Assembly (NCBI GenBank): GCA_045807765.1
Contig: JBJMGU010000165.1
Span: forward strand, 1 to 64,000
Length of the DNA: 64,000 nt
Direction: 5' to 3'
Origin: DATENM01 sp045807765
Lineage (GTDB): Bacteria; Acidobacteriota; Blastocatellia; UBA7656
Part shown: in pieces, positions 24,814-33,797 of the stretch
How the letters are laid out: every line of letters starts with the position of its first letter
How positions within the stretch are numbered: the first letter of the stretch is position 1
Position numbers and translations under genes: made by a program
Notes under the pieces: generated by a model
Databases searched by the model: none
What the model saw: only the letters and a program-made list of their open reading frames with translations
Told to the model about the DNA's origin: nothing

Positions 24814-25085
24814 CAACAAGGCCCATGCCTGACCGCATGGCGACGCGCGCGACTGCCTTTACAATCTGGCAGGCCGCAGCAGGCCGGGCCGCTCCTTTTA
24901 AAAGGCTTCTAATTATTTTTCTTTGTTTGAGAACGATGCTGCGACCGGCCCATATTACACGACGGCGGTGTGGCTGGATAGCCCGAGTGGCAACATCGGT
25001 CAACGAATTTCCAGAGCGGTTGGCCAAGCGGCCTGGAGAGGCATCGAAAGGATGCGGCTGACTCGGTGGATTTCCGCAGCTCCCC
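24814..25085. other. Intergenic space between mutL and the BACON protein gene
   Basis: No gene is supported. A small hairpin GCATC-GAAAG-GATGC and a GGCC-AAGC-GGCC palindrome lie near 25020-25060, about 30-60 nt after the mutL stop, and an AT-rich run at 24900-24930 could hold a minus-strand promoter for the BACON gene. No tRNA could be folded here. Confidence 0.4.
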
Positions 25086-27059
25086 TCACACGGGTCGCTT
25101 GAAGCCGCGTTCGATGTCGCGCAAGCCCATTCGCATCAGGATGGGCCGTCCGTGCGGGCAGGTCATCGGGTTCTGCGTCTTCATCAGCTCATCAATCAAC
25201 CACTGCATCTTTTCCGTAGTCAGCCGCATATTGACTTTGATTGCCGCCTTGCAGGCCAGCGAGGCGGCGATCTCGTCGCGCAGGTGATCGAGCGAGAAGC
25301 TGCGCCGCTCGCGTTCAACGACGCCGACGATTTCACGCACCAGCGCAATCACGTCTTTCGCTGCGAGGCCCGCGGGCGCGGTCTTGATGGCGATGGTTCG
25401 CCCCGACAGCCGCATGGTTTCGATGCCGATGCTGTCCAACTCTTCTTGGACGATGCTGAAGGCGTCGGCTTCGGCAGGGGTGAGGTCGAGGGTTTCAGGA
25501 ATCAACAATGCCTGGACGTCCGCCGGGCGGGTCAGCCGGATGTCGCGGAACTGCTCGAACAACACGCGCTCGTGGGCGGCGTGCTGATCTACAAGCAGCA
25601 GGCCTTCTTCGTCGGTAGCGGCGATGTAGCTATCGCGAATCTGGCCGAGCGGCTTGATGCCGTGGCCGAGATTCGGCAGGGCCTGGGCTTCGGGCGCTGC
25701 ACTCGGCGCGACAGGTTCGGGCAGGGATTCACTAATCTCTGAAGCAGACATCGCAAACTGGCCAGTTGATTCAAGCGCCGGTTGCTCGACACCGTTGGCG
25801 GAGTCCGCTGCGAAAGCTTGACTGGAGTTCAGCGGCGCAACCGGCAGCGCACCGCTCAAGCTATCAAGTGGTTCTTCGCTCTGTGATGTAGATCGCTCGA
25901 ACGCTGAACGCATGGGCTCGTCCGGCCTGTCCGTTAAGCTCGGTCGAGTAGGAACCGAAAGGCGAATCGCTTCTACCGAACGATCTTCAGCCGCTTGCGG
26001 CGCGGGCCATCGGCGCGATGCTTCCGCGACACCAGCGTTGTCCCGGTTAACGCCGATGCGCGTCGTCGGCTCGATGGCGCGGATGGCTTCGGCGACGGCG
26101 TCACGTACGAAAGCGACGAGGGCGCTCTCGTGCAGAAAGCGCACTTCGGTCTTCGCCGGGTGGACGTTGACATCGACTTCGGGCGGCGGCACGTCAATGA
26201 ACAGCACCACCGCCGGGTAGGTTCCCGAAGGCATCATCGAACGGTAGGCTTCCGAGATCGCCCGGCCAATCAGTTGATCGCGGACGAAGCGGCGGTTGAC
26301 GAACAGGTACTGCTGATCGCGCGATGAGCGTTGCTCCTGCGGGTTCGATACAAAGCCTTCGACGCGCAACCCATTGCTCTCGGCTTTCACTTCCAAGAGC
26401 TTGTTGAGCAGCGCGCTGCCGAGTATCTGATAAGCGCGCTCTTTCAACGAACGCGCCGGCGCTACCCGAATCGCATCGCGTCCGTTGTTGATCAGCAAGA
26501 AGGAGAGCTGGGGGTTGGCGAGCGCGTAATGCTGCACCAGATTGGTGATGTGATAGGTTTCGGTGGCGTCGCTCTTGAGGAATTTCTTGCGCGCCGGCAC
26601 GTTGAAGAAGAGGTCTTTGATTTCGACTTCGGTGCCGCCGGGCCAGGCAATGTCGCGGACATGGGCAAGCTTGCCGCCGTTGAATTCAACTTCGGTGCCT
26701 TCGACATCTTCGGCAGTCTTGGTGCGCAGATGCAGGCGCGACACCGACGCGATGCTCGGCAGCGCCTCGCCGCGAAAGCCGAGCGTAGTGATCGCTTCGA
26801 GGTCTTCAGCGCGGCGCAGCTTCGAGGTCGCGTGGCGCTCGAAAGCGGTGATGGCATCATCGCGCGTCATGCCTTCGCCGTCATCGATAATGCGAATCAA
26901 GCGTTTGCCGCCCGACTCGACTTCGATGTTGATGCTGCGACTGCCGGCGTCGAGCGCGTTCTCCAACAACTCTTTGACTACGGACGCGGGCCGCTCGACG
27001 ACTTCGCCGGCGGCAATCTGATTGGCGAGCGCGTCAGGCAGCACTCTGATTTTGGCCAT
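25086..27059 (-). CDS. mutL: DNA mismatch repair protein MutL
   Basis: GHKL ATPase that couples mismatch recognition to strand incision. The N-terminal ATPase shows LPDALANQIAAGEVVERP, ELLENALDAGS, the DDGEGM and GFRGEALPSIASV motifs and a transducer domain. A long acidic, Ser/Ala-rich linker (about 350-470) leads to the C-terminal dimer domain with LLLVDQHAAHERVLFE, i.e. the DQHAxxE(x4)E endonuclease motif, so this MutL is probably a nicking enzyme, as in organisms without MutH. The closing region ACKAAIKVNMRLT and CPHGRPI contains the Zn-site segments. 657 aa is normal. No mutS is adjacent. Confidence 0.96.
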   Translation of the reverse strand: MAKIRVLPDALANQIAAGEVVERPASVVKELLENALDAGSRSINIEVESGGKRLIRIIDDGEGMTRDDAITAFERHATSKLRRAEDLEAITTLGFRGEALPSIASVSRLHLRTKTAEDVEGTEVEFNGGKLAHVRDIAWPGGTEVEIKDLFFNVPARKKFLKSDATETYHITNLVQHYALANPQLSFLLINNGRDAIRVAPARSLKERAYQILGSALLNKLLEVKAESNGLRVEGFVSNPQEQRSSRDQQYLFVNRRFVRDQLIGRAISEAYRSMMPSGTYPAVVLFIDVPPPEVDVNVHPAKTEVRFLHESALVAFVRDAVAEAIRAIEPTTRIGVNRDNAGVAEASRRWPAPQAAEDRSVEAIRLSVPTRPSLTDRPDEPMRSAFERSTSQSEEPLDSLSGALPVAPLNSSQAFAADSANGVEQPALESTGQFAMSASEISESLPEPVAPSAAPEAQALPNLGHGIKPLGQIRDSYIAATDEEGLLLVDQHAAHERVLFEQFRDIRLTRPADVQALLIPETLDLTPAEADAFSIVQEELDSIGIETMRLSGRTIAIKTAPAGLAAKDVIALVREIVGVVERERRSFSLDHLRDEIAASLACKAAIKVNMRLTTEKMQWLIDELMKTQNPMTCPHGRPILMRMGLRDIERGFKRPV

Positions 27060-27121
27060 CTCGTTTCCTTCGCTGATTGGTGTGAAGGAAAATTATAACA
27101 GCCCACGGCGCTTTGCGCGCC

Positions 27122-27217
27122 GGGAGACGCGGGGACGCAAAAACGCGGCGAAGGAGGCGAATAAAAAGTCTGCCCGCCCTTCGCCGCGTCTCGGTGTCGC
27201 CGCGTCCCCGCGTCGCC
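27122..27217. repeat. Hairpin element, GACGCGG family
   Basis: The left arm at 27124-27153 (GAGACGCGGGGACGC and ACGCGGCGAAGG) faces the right arm at 27178-27217 (CCTTCGCCGCGTCTC and CCGCGTCCCCGCGTC). The right arm ends two bases before the stop codon of the amidohydrolase gene. Confidence 0.8.
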
Positions 27218-27218
27218 T

Positions 27219-28667
27219 TTACTTGGTGTTTGCCACCCAGCCGTAAAAATGGTTCGAGGGCTCAGCGCCGTTCTGGTTATACGCCGTTTTGACGTGCGTC
27301 ATGTAATCTTTGGAAATCGCTTTGCGCTTGGCCGCGACATCAACCTTGTAAATGCGCGCGGCGTTCAAGCCAAAGATTTTCTCTTTGTCCTTGTCGGTGA
27401 TGGCGCGGTAGCCGAACTTCTTCTGCATATCTTCAGGAATCTGGAAGCGGCGGAAGGCTTCGATCTGCCACTGCGGCGAGCCCCACCAGAGCGAATCGGT
27501 GCCCCAGATCATGTGATCCGAGCCGAAGGCGCCGAGCAACTGGCCGATGAAGTGCGCCGCCAACACCGGCTGCATGCTCGCCGATAGCCCGAATGACGAG
27601 CCGATCTCGGCGTATACGTTAGTCATCTTCGGATTCTTCTTGCGATCCTGCACAAAGTCCCACGTCCACTCGAAGGCACCGTTTTCGGCAATCGGCACGT
27701 TCATTTTTGCGCCCGGCGGAACGTCCGCCTTGAACGCCGAGTGATAGATGACAAAGGTCATGTCTGGATGATCGAGCGCCGCCTTTTTGACGTCGCGCGG
27801 GTGCGCGTAATCGTGATGCTGGCCCGTCGAGGGGAAGCCTTTGTGGACGCTGATCAGCTTGATGCCGAGTTGCTTGGCCTTCTCGAAATACGGATAAGCC
27901 ACCTTTTCATCATCGAGCCACCACGGCTGACCCGTCGAGCCTCTCGGCGTCGTGTGCGGGTAGAGCTTCCACGAGTTGTGCTTGAAGGTCTTGGCTTCAA
28001 ACTCCATGCGGTCGAAGAGCTGCTGCTGGCTGGCGTAATGATTCGGCGCGACATTGCTCTGCGAAAGCGCCCGCGTTGTGCCGCTCATCTCGTTGATGCG
28101 GTCGCGGCTCTTGGCCATCAGAGAGGTCGGCAGCACACCGGACTCTTCGTGGCCAGGCACGCCGCTGATGACGCACATCACGGTGTCGCTGTCGAGGAAT
28201 ATCTCTTTGACGAAGGTCTTAAAGCTGTAAGCGTCGGTGTCGTCTTTCAACTGCACGCCGAGGTCTTTCAAAAACTCGAAGGCGCGAAAGCCGGTCGTGC
28301 CGCCGAGCTTCATGCCGTCTTTGACGTGGTGCGTCTGCACGTCCATGATGAACTGGTTCTTTGGCCAGCGCTCGTCGTAAGCCGCTTGTTCCCAGGTCTC
28401 GGCTTCGGCGACCTCGAAGAAGTTACCGAAAACCTGATTCATAGCGACGAAGGCGGTGGCCATACCGGCGCTGGTGCGCAGGAACTGGCGGCGCGAAACG
28501 CCGAGCCGTTTCGCCTTCTTGTCGGCCATCTCGTTGATAAGATGTTCGACCTTATGCTGCTCTGGGGTCTGCGGCAGCGGGTAGAACTCTTCGTTGGAAA
28601 TCGCTTGCGTCGGGATGGGCGTGTCAATGCCCTTGCGCCGGTCGCGGATGTGCTTGGGTATCCACAT
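27219..28667 (-). CDS. Tat-exported amidohydrolase-family protein
   Basis: A 482-aa amidohydrolase_2-like protein. The Tat motif SRRQFLRTSAG stands at residues 58-68, after an unusually long Lys/Glu-rich leader, and is followed by a hydrophobic stretch. The body has FIMDVQTHHV at the start of the barrel (DxxTHH in the place of the metal-binding HxH), LISVHKGFP, FVIYHSAF and, near the end, GSDHMIWGTDSLWWG, the family's C-terminal Asp region. The start at 28667 is set by GGAGG nine bases before. It follows a hexahaem cytochrome gene, suggesting a periplasmic process. The substrate is unknown; these relatives act on carboxylated rings or related compounds. Confidence 0.8.
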   Translation of the reverse strand: MWIPKHIRDRRKGIDTPIPTQAISNEEFYPLPQTPEQHKVEHLINEMADKKAKRLGVSRRQFLRTSAGMATAFVAMNQVFGNFFEVAEAETWEQAAYDERWPKNQFIMDVQTHHVKDGMKLGGTTGFRAFEFLKDLGVQLKDDTDAYSFKTFVKEIFLDSDTVMCVISGVPGHEESGVLPTSLMAKSRDRINEMSGTTRALSQSNVAPNHYASQQQLFDRMEFEAKTFKHNSWKLYPHTTPRGSTGQPWWLDDEKVAYPYFEKAKQLGIKLISVHKGFPSTGQHHDYAHPRDVKKAALDHPDMTFVIYHSAFKADVPPGAKMNVPIAENGAFEWTWDFVQDRKKNPKMTNVYAEIGSSFGLSASMQPVLAAHFIGQLLGAFGSDHMIWGTDSLWWGSPQWQIEAFRRFQIPEDMQKKFGYRAITDKDKEKIFGLNAARIYKVDVAAKRKAISKDYMTHVKTAYNQNGAEPSNHFYGWVANTK

Positions 28668-28790
28668 GGATGGTTGCCTCCTGAACAATTCAGCCTTGAG
28701 CCATGCAAGCTGATGGTGATTGGTATTTGAGAACTAGAGAGCGAGCCGCAACTATTATCCACGAACATGCCACGTCTGCAAAGTCGCCGG

Positions 28791-29786
28791 CTAATATTCA
28801 CAGATGCCGCTGTGAACTTCGTACGGCTTCAGCTCTTTAAACGGCTCGGTCTTGTGGCACACATAACAGTAATCAGTCTTCGGCTGGCGGCGGTGCAGGG
28901 CAGAGCCAGTCGAATGCAGCTTGTGGCACGACAGGCAGGTCAGATTGTCGCGCCCGAGCAAGACGATGTCACGGACGTTGCGCTGGATGTGCGCGTCCAT
29001 CGCGTTGAGGCCCGCGTCATCAGCATGTGAAAAATCAAAGGCGAAATCTTTGAAGAGGTTGTCGCCCGATACGAAGTTATTCGCGAAAGGCCGGCCCGTC
29101 GAACGCGACGCGCCGCCGCGCAGGTGACAACTGCCGCAGGCCGAGGCGATCATCTGTGGCGTCTCTTTGGCCTTCTTCGCAAAGCGCATGAAGACGGTGC
29201 CGCCGGTGTGGCGGTCGTCATACGGGCCGTGACAGGATTCGCAGCCGACGAAGGTTTCAAAGGGTCGCAGGCTCGTCGGGTCAACGCCAGTCATGTGACA
29301 TCCGATACATTTCGTGGCGAACTTCTGTGCGTCCCACTCGGCGCGGCTACGAGCCTCGAAGCGCGGCTGTTTGGGATTCATCAACGTGGCGTTGAGCAGA
29401 TCGAAGCCGCCGTGATCGTTGCGCCGCAGAAAGCGCTCGGCGCGGCGGTGGCCAAGTATGAAGTCCACCTGTGGCGCGGCCTGCTTAAACGGCGGTTGCC
29501 CGTCGAGCGCTTCGATTTCAGTTGCGGTGTGCCCGCCTTGAAACTTATCGCGAATGGCGCGGAAGTGTGGATCGTTCTGCCAGACGGAGCCGACCGTGAA
29601 GCGATGGCAGAAGAGACATTCGTCGCCGCCATAAAGCTCGGGCGCAGGCTTACCGACATGGTTGCCGCCCCATCCGGCAGGGTCGAACTGCTGCGCTGAT
29701 GCCCCGACGCTCAACCCGGCGATCAGCTTAAAGCCGGCAAGCGACAAAAGTAGAGCCAGCAGCTTGATCCGTGTGTGCGATTCCAT
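28791..29786 (-). CDS. Exported hexahaem c-type cytochrome
   Basis: A 331-aa protein with a signal peptide (residues about 6-32) and six CxxCH sites: Cys57-His61, Cys160-His164, Cys182-His186, Cys217-His221, Cys284-His288 and Cys307-His311. Spare His residues (e.g. in VDFILGHRRAER and DFSHADDAG) could be the sixth ligands. The CxxCH spacing and CIGCHMTGVD resemble the cytochrome c554/multihaem family that carries electrons in the periplasm. It starts five bases after the DUF4440 stop and is followed by the amidohydrolase gene, all on the minus strand. Confidence 0.95.
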   Translation of the reverse strand: MESHTRIKLLALLLSLAGFKLIAGLSVGASAQQFDPAGWGGNHVGKPAPELYGGDECLFCHRFTVGSVWQNDPHFRAIRDKFQGGHTATEIEALDGQPPFKQAAPQVDFILGHRRAERFLRRNDHGGFDLLNATLMNPKQPRFEARSRAEWDAQKFATKCIGCHMTGVDPTSLRPFETFVGCESCHGPYDDRHTGGTVFMRFAKKAKETPQMIASACGSCHLRGGASRSTGRPFANNFVSGDNLFKDFAFDFSHADDAGLNAMDAHIQRNVRDIVLLGRDNLTCLSCHKLHSTGSALHRRQPKTDYCYVCHKTEPFKELKPYEVHSGICEY

Positions 29787-29791
29787 ACCTT

Positions 29792-30268
29792 TCAGGATGC
29801 GGCGCTGGTGTGGTCGTGAATGATCTTCCAGCCATCGGCGAACTTGCGAAAGATGAGCGTGAACAGCCCGCCCTGGTCGCCCGTCGTCATTTTCAAATTC
29901 CAGTGACCGCGCACAAAAGCGGTGTCGGGGCCGAGTTGCTCGACTTCCAGCTCGGTGAACTCAAGCTGGCCCATCTCGCGGCCCGCGCTCTGATAGCGGC
30001 TGCGATAACGATCCAGCGTCGGCTGCCAGCCGGATGTTTTGGTGCCGCCCGAATAAAACGACAGCTTCTCAGAGTTGCGATAGCCGCTCATGAAGCCTTC
30101 GAGGTCGTGGTGATTCCACGCGGCGACCTGATTGTTGAGAACGTCGAGTATGGCTTTTGTCGTCGCGGCTACACTGTCCGACTTGCGTCGTTGTTGTTTT
30201 GCCGAGCCGAAGACGGCGATGGCGAGAAAGACGATTAAAAGCGCTGTCCATCGCATTCGTAATCGCAT
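29792..30268 (-). CDS. Exported DUF4440/SnoaL-like (NTF2-fold) protein
   Basis: A 158-aa protein with an N-terminal hydrophobic segment (ALLIVFLAIAVFGSA) and an NTF2-like body: VLNNQVAAWNHHDLEGFMSGY near the start, TLDRYRSRYQSAG, then strands ending FADGWKIIHDHTS. The pattern AAWNxxDLEGFM...Y is that of the DUF4440 family; a catalytic role is not established. The ATG at 30268 is preceded by GGAGGTG at the right distance; more upstream Met codons are part of, or before, that site. It is the first gene of the cytochrome operon. Confidence 0.85.
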   Translation of the reverse strand: MRLRMRWTALLIVFLAIAVFGSAKQQRRKSDSVAATTKAILDVLNNQVAAWNHHDLEGFMSGYRNSEKLSFYSGGTKTSGWQPTLDRYRSRYQSAGREMGQLEFTELEVEQLGPDTAFVRGHWNLKMTTGDQGGLFTLIFRKFADGWKIIHDHTSAAS

Positions 30269-30330
30269 GACGCGTTTCACCTCCATCCGTTTGTTGCCTG
30301 CCATCTCGCAGGGTAAAATTTCCATGCGAG

Positions 30331-31245
30331 ATGATGAACGCCTTGTCACAACCCCAACCTTCGCCGCGCGGCTGCGGCATCTGCGGCGCAACCTCGGCGC
30401 GCGAACTCTACACGGCGCGCGACCGCTTGCGCAACTCGGAACACCCCTTTACCATCGCGCGCTGCGATGGCTGCGGCGTCTTGCGCACGCTGCCGGAGAT
30501 GAGCGACGACGATCTCGCCTATTTCTATCCCGCGGATTACTGGGGCGGCGAGCCGTCGCTCGACTGGATACGCAAATCGCAGGCGGAGAAGACCCATTTC
30601 CTTGCGGCGTGCGAGCCACGCCGCGGACGATTGCTCGATGTCGGCTGCGGCGCCGGCTTCTTCCTGCGCGCCCTTGACCCAAAGGCGTGGGACCCGTTTG
30701 GCGTCGAGATTAGTCGTGCTGCCGCTGCCGCCGCCGAGCGCGTCATCGGCCCTCTGCGCATCTTCAACGGCACGCTGACCCAATCGGCCTGCGAAGACGA
30801 CTACTTCGACGTGGTGACTTTCTGGTCGGCGCTTGAGCATACGAACGAGCCGCGCGAGCAGATGGTCGAAGCGCGGCGCATTCTGAAACGCGGCGGCACC
30901 CTGATTGTGCAAGTGCCGAACGCCGCCAGCTATCAGGCGCGCTGGTTCGGCGGCGACTGGTTCGCGCTCGACGTGCCGCGCCATCGCTATCACTTCACTG
31001 TGGCAACGCTCGCCGGCTTGCTGCGCTCGACCGGGTTCGAGATTTATCGCACCAGCTTTCACTCGAAAGCTCACAACCCACACGCGCTAAGGCAGAGCTT
31101 AAAGTCGCGGCTCTACAGTCCGACTGCGGGCGCGCTCGGGCGCGCGGCCTTTCTCGCTTCGATCCCGTTCTTAAGACCCTTCGATTATCTGATGAGCGCC
31201 GCCGGGCGCGGCGCGACGCTGACCGTCGCGGCGCGTGCCGCGTAG
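30331..31245 (+). CDS. SAM-dependent methyltransferase with N-terminal zinc knuckle
   Basis: A 304-aa protein. The first 45 residues carry CGIC and, 30 residues on, CDGC followed by VLRTLPEM and YFYPADYWGG, the zinc-binding head of a common methyltransferase class. The catalytic domain has LLDVGCGAGFFLRAL (motif I), GVEISRAAA (motif II), DDYFDVVTFWSALEH and LKRGGTLIVQVPN. Relatives methylate sugars or other polar metabolites, often in surface polysaccharide routes; no such cluster is nearby. Diverges from the DUF4440 gene, 62 nt apart. Confidence 0.88.
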   Translation: MMNALSQPQPSPRGCGICGATSARELYTARDRLRNSEHPFTIARCDGCGVLRTLPEMSDDDLAYFYPADYWGGEPSLDWIRKSQAEKTHFLAACEPRRGRLLDVGCGAGFFLRALDPKAWDPFGVEISRAAAAAAERVIGPLRIFNGTLTQSACEDDYFDVVTFWSALEHTNEPREQMVEARRILKRGGTLIVQVPNAASYQARWFGGDWFALDVPRHRYHFTVATLAGLLRSTGFEIYRTSFHSKAHNPHALRQSLKSRLYSPTAGALGRAAFLASIPFLRPFDYLMSAAGRGATLTVAARAA

Positions 31246-31287
31246 CGTGCGAATCCTTACCCGGCCTGCAAAGATTAACTCGTCGTG

Positions 31288-32325
31288 TTAATGGCGGTGT
31301 TGTAAGACTGCGCCTCGTGTGCTGTCGGGGTTGGCCATGCGCTCAAGCGCGAGCAGGCTGTTGTGACTGCCAATGGCGACCAGCGCGTCGTGCGGTTCGA
31401 TCACCGTATCGGCGGCGGGATTGAAGATCATGGTACCGTTCTGGCGGCGGATGCCGATGACGATGATGTCAAGCGCCGCGCGAATGCCGGTGTCTTTCAA
31501 GGCGCGGCGGATGAAAGGCGAGCCGTCGTAAATTTCGATCTGCTCCATCTCCAGCTCAAGCTGTTCGGTCATGGTCGCCATCTCCATGAAGTCGGCGACC
31601 GCCGGGCGCAACAAAACCTGCGCCATCTGGTTCGAGCCGGTAACGGCAGGCGACACGACTTTATCAGCGCCCGCTTTGAGCAAACGCGGGATGCCCGACT
31701 CTTCATTGGCGCGGGCGACGATGCGAATCGTCTTGTTGAGGTCGCGAGCGGCGAGCGTGATATAAAGGTTGTCGGGGTCTGACGAGACGGCGCAGATCAG
31801 GCCGCGCGCCCGCTCGATGCCGGCGCCGCGCAAGACTTCATCATTCGTGGCGTCGCCCATCAGCACCAGATGGCCCTGAGCGAGCAGCTTGTCGGCAATA
31901 GTCTCGTCGTTTTCGATGATGACGAAATCGTGCCCGCGCCGGGCAATCTCACGGATCACCCCGGAACCGATGCGCCCCGAGCCACAGACGATGTAATGAT
32001 TCGTCAGCTTGTTAATGTCTTTGTACATTCTTCGCCTTCCGAACTGCGTGACCATCTCGAACTCGACCAGCGCCTGGGCCGCCGCCGACAGCGCAAAGCC
32101 GATGCTGCCGACGCCAGTGAGAATGAGAAAGACCGTGAAGTAACGCGCCGGCTCGGTCATGCCATCCAGCTCTTTGTAGCCGATGGTGGTGATCGTAATC
32201 AGTGTGAAGTAGAAGCAATCGAACCAGGGTTGCGTCGGCAAGAATAGCTTGAAGCCCATCGTCCCCATGGCGACCAGTCCGACGATGACTCCGAGCGCGA
32301 GTTGAAGTTTTCTTTTGGGCGACAT
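31288..32325 (-). CDS. Potassium channel-like protein with RCK (TrkA-N/TrkA-C) domains and altered filter
   Basis: A 345-aa MthK-like channel: first membrane helix about residues 8-27, pore loop 33-52, second helix 60-85, then a RCK domain starting NHYIVCGSGRIGSGVI (Rossmann GxGxxG) and a C-terminal TrkA-C domain. The selectivity filter reads TTIGYKE at 46-52: the usual T-x-G-Y-G has Lys at the last Gly. That change would put a positive charge at the outer mouth. Whether it still passes K+ is unclear; it may be a different ion-gating or sensor protein. The domains themselves are certain. Confidence 0.9.
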   Translation of the reverse strand: MSPKRKLQLALGVIVGLVAMGTMGFKLFLPTQPWFDCFYFTLITITTIGYKELDGMTEPARYFTVFLILTGVGSIGFALSAAAQALVEFEMVTQFGRRRMYKDINKLTNHYIVCGSGRIGSGVIREIARRGHDFVIIENDETIADKLLAQGHLVLMGDATNDEVLRGAGIERARGLICAVSSDPDNLYITLAARDLNKTIRIVARANEESGIPRLLKAGADKVVSPAVTGSNQMAQVLLRPAVADFMEMATMTEQLELEMEQIEIYDGSPFIRRALKDTGIRAALDIIVIGIRRQNGTMIFNPAADTVIEPHDALVAIGSHNSLLALERMANPDSTRGAVLQHRH

Positions 32326-32393
32326 AAGGAACCGAGCCGACGCCTTATGTTATCAAGGAAGGGGCGAAAAGGGGAGTAGAGAAGGGACGCGGC

Positions 32394-32466
32394 GACGCGG
32401 AGAAGGGGGGCCGCGGCGAGAGGCACAGTCAACCTCTCTCTCGCCGCGTCCCCCCTTCTCCGCGTC
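32394..32466. repeat. Hairpin element, GACGCGGAGAAGG family (best preserved)
   Basis: Two 29-nt arms, 32394-32422 and 32438-32466, are inverted copies with a single mismatch and a 15-nt loop. The core reads GACGCGGAGAAGGGGGG. The right arm ends 18 bases before the stop codon of the PDZ gene. Both strands show no terminal T run, so a simple terminator is not indicated, although the stem is very stable. Confidence 0.9.
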
Positions 32467-32484
32467 ACGTTCTTTATTCCGAGG

Positions 32485-33516
32485 TTACACCGACCGCATC
32501 GAACGCGAGGTCGTGACGCGACGCACAGGAGGCGGCGTGTCGCGCTTTTCGAGCGTCACGGTGACGGTCTGCTCGGCGTGGTTGCGGATGATCTTCAAAG
32601 TCACATTGCCTTCTTTACCCGCGAGCGAGGTGACCAGTGTGTTGAGGCTTTCGATCTTCTGGTCATCAACCGCGATAATGACGTCGCCGGCTTTCAGGCC
32701 GCCGCGCGCCGCCGGGCTCTCTTCTTTGACCGACGCCACCAGCACGCCGTGACCATCTTTGACGCCGAAGAATTCCGCCAGTTGATTAGTCAGCGATTCG
32801 GCGCTGATGCCGAGCCGAAAGCCGCTGAAGTAGACGAGGCTGCCAGGGCCGTCAAAGTAGAAGTTGCCGAAGTTGGGCATGTTCTTGAACTCGTCCTGGT
32901 GCTGGCGCAACTGGTCTTGATACTGTTTACGCCACGCTTCCATCTGCTTGCGGTTCTCTTCCAACTGCTTGCGACCTTCTTCAGTCTGCGCCCACGCCTG
33001 GCCATTCCACTCCGGCGCGTTGAAGGCGTAGGCGAAGCTCGACGCGCGCTTGCTCATCGCCGCCGTGATCGTTTGCCGGCTGCCGCCGCGCACCACTTCC
33101 AATTTGACGTTGCGGCCCGCAGGGGTTTCGCTCAATAGCCGTTGCAACTCGCCGACGCTATCGATGCGCCGGTCGTTGAACGAAACGATGCAGTCGTTCT
33201 CCTTCAAGCCGGCTTTCTCTGCCGGGCTGCCTTCGACCACGCGGCTGACCATGGCGCCGCGCTCTTCGCTGAGCCCCAATTCTTTGGCGCGCTCTGGCGT
33301 GACTTCTTCGAGGTAGACGCCAAGATAGCTACCGCTGCCCGCGAAACCGGACATCGTATAGACCTGCGGCGTCTCGCTTTCCGTTTTGGATTGCGCCTCC
33401 GGGGTGCGGGCTTTTTCCTTTGCCTTCTCTTTCTGGGCGGCGAAGACGCTACCCAGCGCAACCGAAAGGCCGAGCGCTGCGAATAACGATACAAAGAGAT
33501 AAAGGCGTTTGCGCAT
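32485..33516 (-). CDS. Exported protein with two PDZ domains
   Basis: A 343-aa protein with a signal peptide (residues about 4-27), a charged linker, a first PDZ domain (about 60-155: YLGVYLEEVTPERAKELGL, GAMVSRVVEGSPAEKAGLKENDCIVSFND), a Gln/Lys-rich coiled region (about 175-215), and a second PDZ domain (about 235-320: RLGISAESLTNQLAEFFG, ESPAARGGLKAGDVIIAVDD). There is no protease Ser/His/Asp triad, so it is not DegP itself. It could sense or hold C-termini of periplasmic proteins. The final 20 residues are Arg/Thr/Ser-rich. Confidence 0.88.
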   Translation of the reverse strand: MRKRLYLFVSLFAALGLSVALGSVFAAQKEKAKEKARTPEAQSKTESETPQVYTMSGFAGSGSYLGVYLEEVTPERAKELGLSEERGAMVSRVVEGSPAEKAGLKENDCIVSFNDRRIDSVGELQRLLSETPAGRNVKLEVVRGGSRQTITAAMSKRASSFAYAFNAPEWNGQAWAQTEEGRKQLEENRKQMEAWRKQYQDQLRQHQDEFKNMPNFGNFYFDGPGSLVYFSGFRLGISAESLTNQLAEFFGVKDGHGVLVASVKEESPAARGGLKAGDVIIAVDDQKIESLNTLVTSLAGKEGNVTLKIIRNHAEQTVTVTLEKRDTPPPVRRVTTSRSMRSV

Positions 33517-33725
33517 TTACTCCCTCCTGAATTTGTCTTTTTGCCTGATGCTAGGTTTGCGCACGCGCGGGAGGCGGCAAAGTTCCAAAAATTGACGCCC
33601 GCAGACGCGTGCCGCCGAGCGGATTTGAGCGATGGATAACGAAATGATTCACCGCCGCCGCGCCAAGATCGTACAGCCCGTGCGGTTCAGCGGCGCAACG
33701 GCACCCTGAGGCGCGGAAGCCTTCC

Positions 33726-33740
33726 TGGCATAGGGCTTGC
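33726..33740 (+). promoter_or_regulatory. Sigma-54-type promoter (-24/-12)
   Basis: TGGCATAGGGCTTGC: TGGCA at -24 and TTGC at -12 with exactly ten bases between GG and GC. It lies 57 nt before the start of the small exported protein, a normal distance. No enhancer site or activator gene was identified. The rest of the 33517-33797 space holds nothing else I can name. Confidence 0.5.
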
Positions 33741-33797
33741 GAATTATCAATTTGGGCAAAGTGGACGTGGGCGAGTGAAAGCACAGGAGGGTAAATC

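Noticed and set aside
24960..25070. Possible tRNA-Ser/Leu-like segment near GGCCAAGCGGCC
   Set aside because: No acceptor, anticodon or T arm can be formed.
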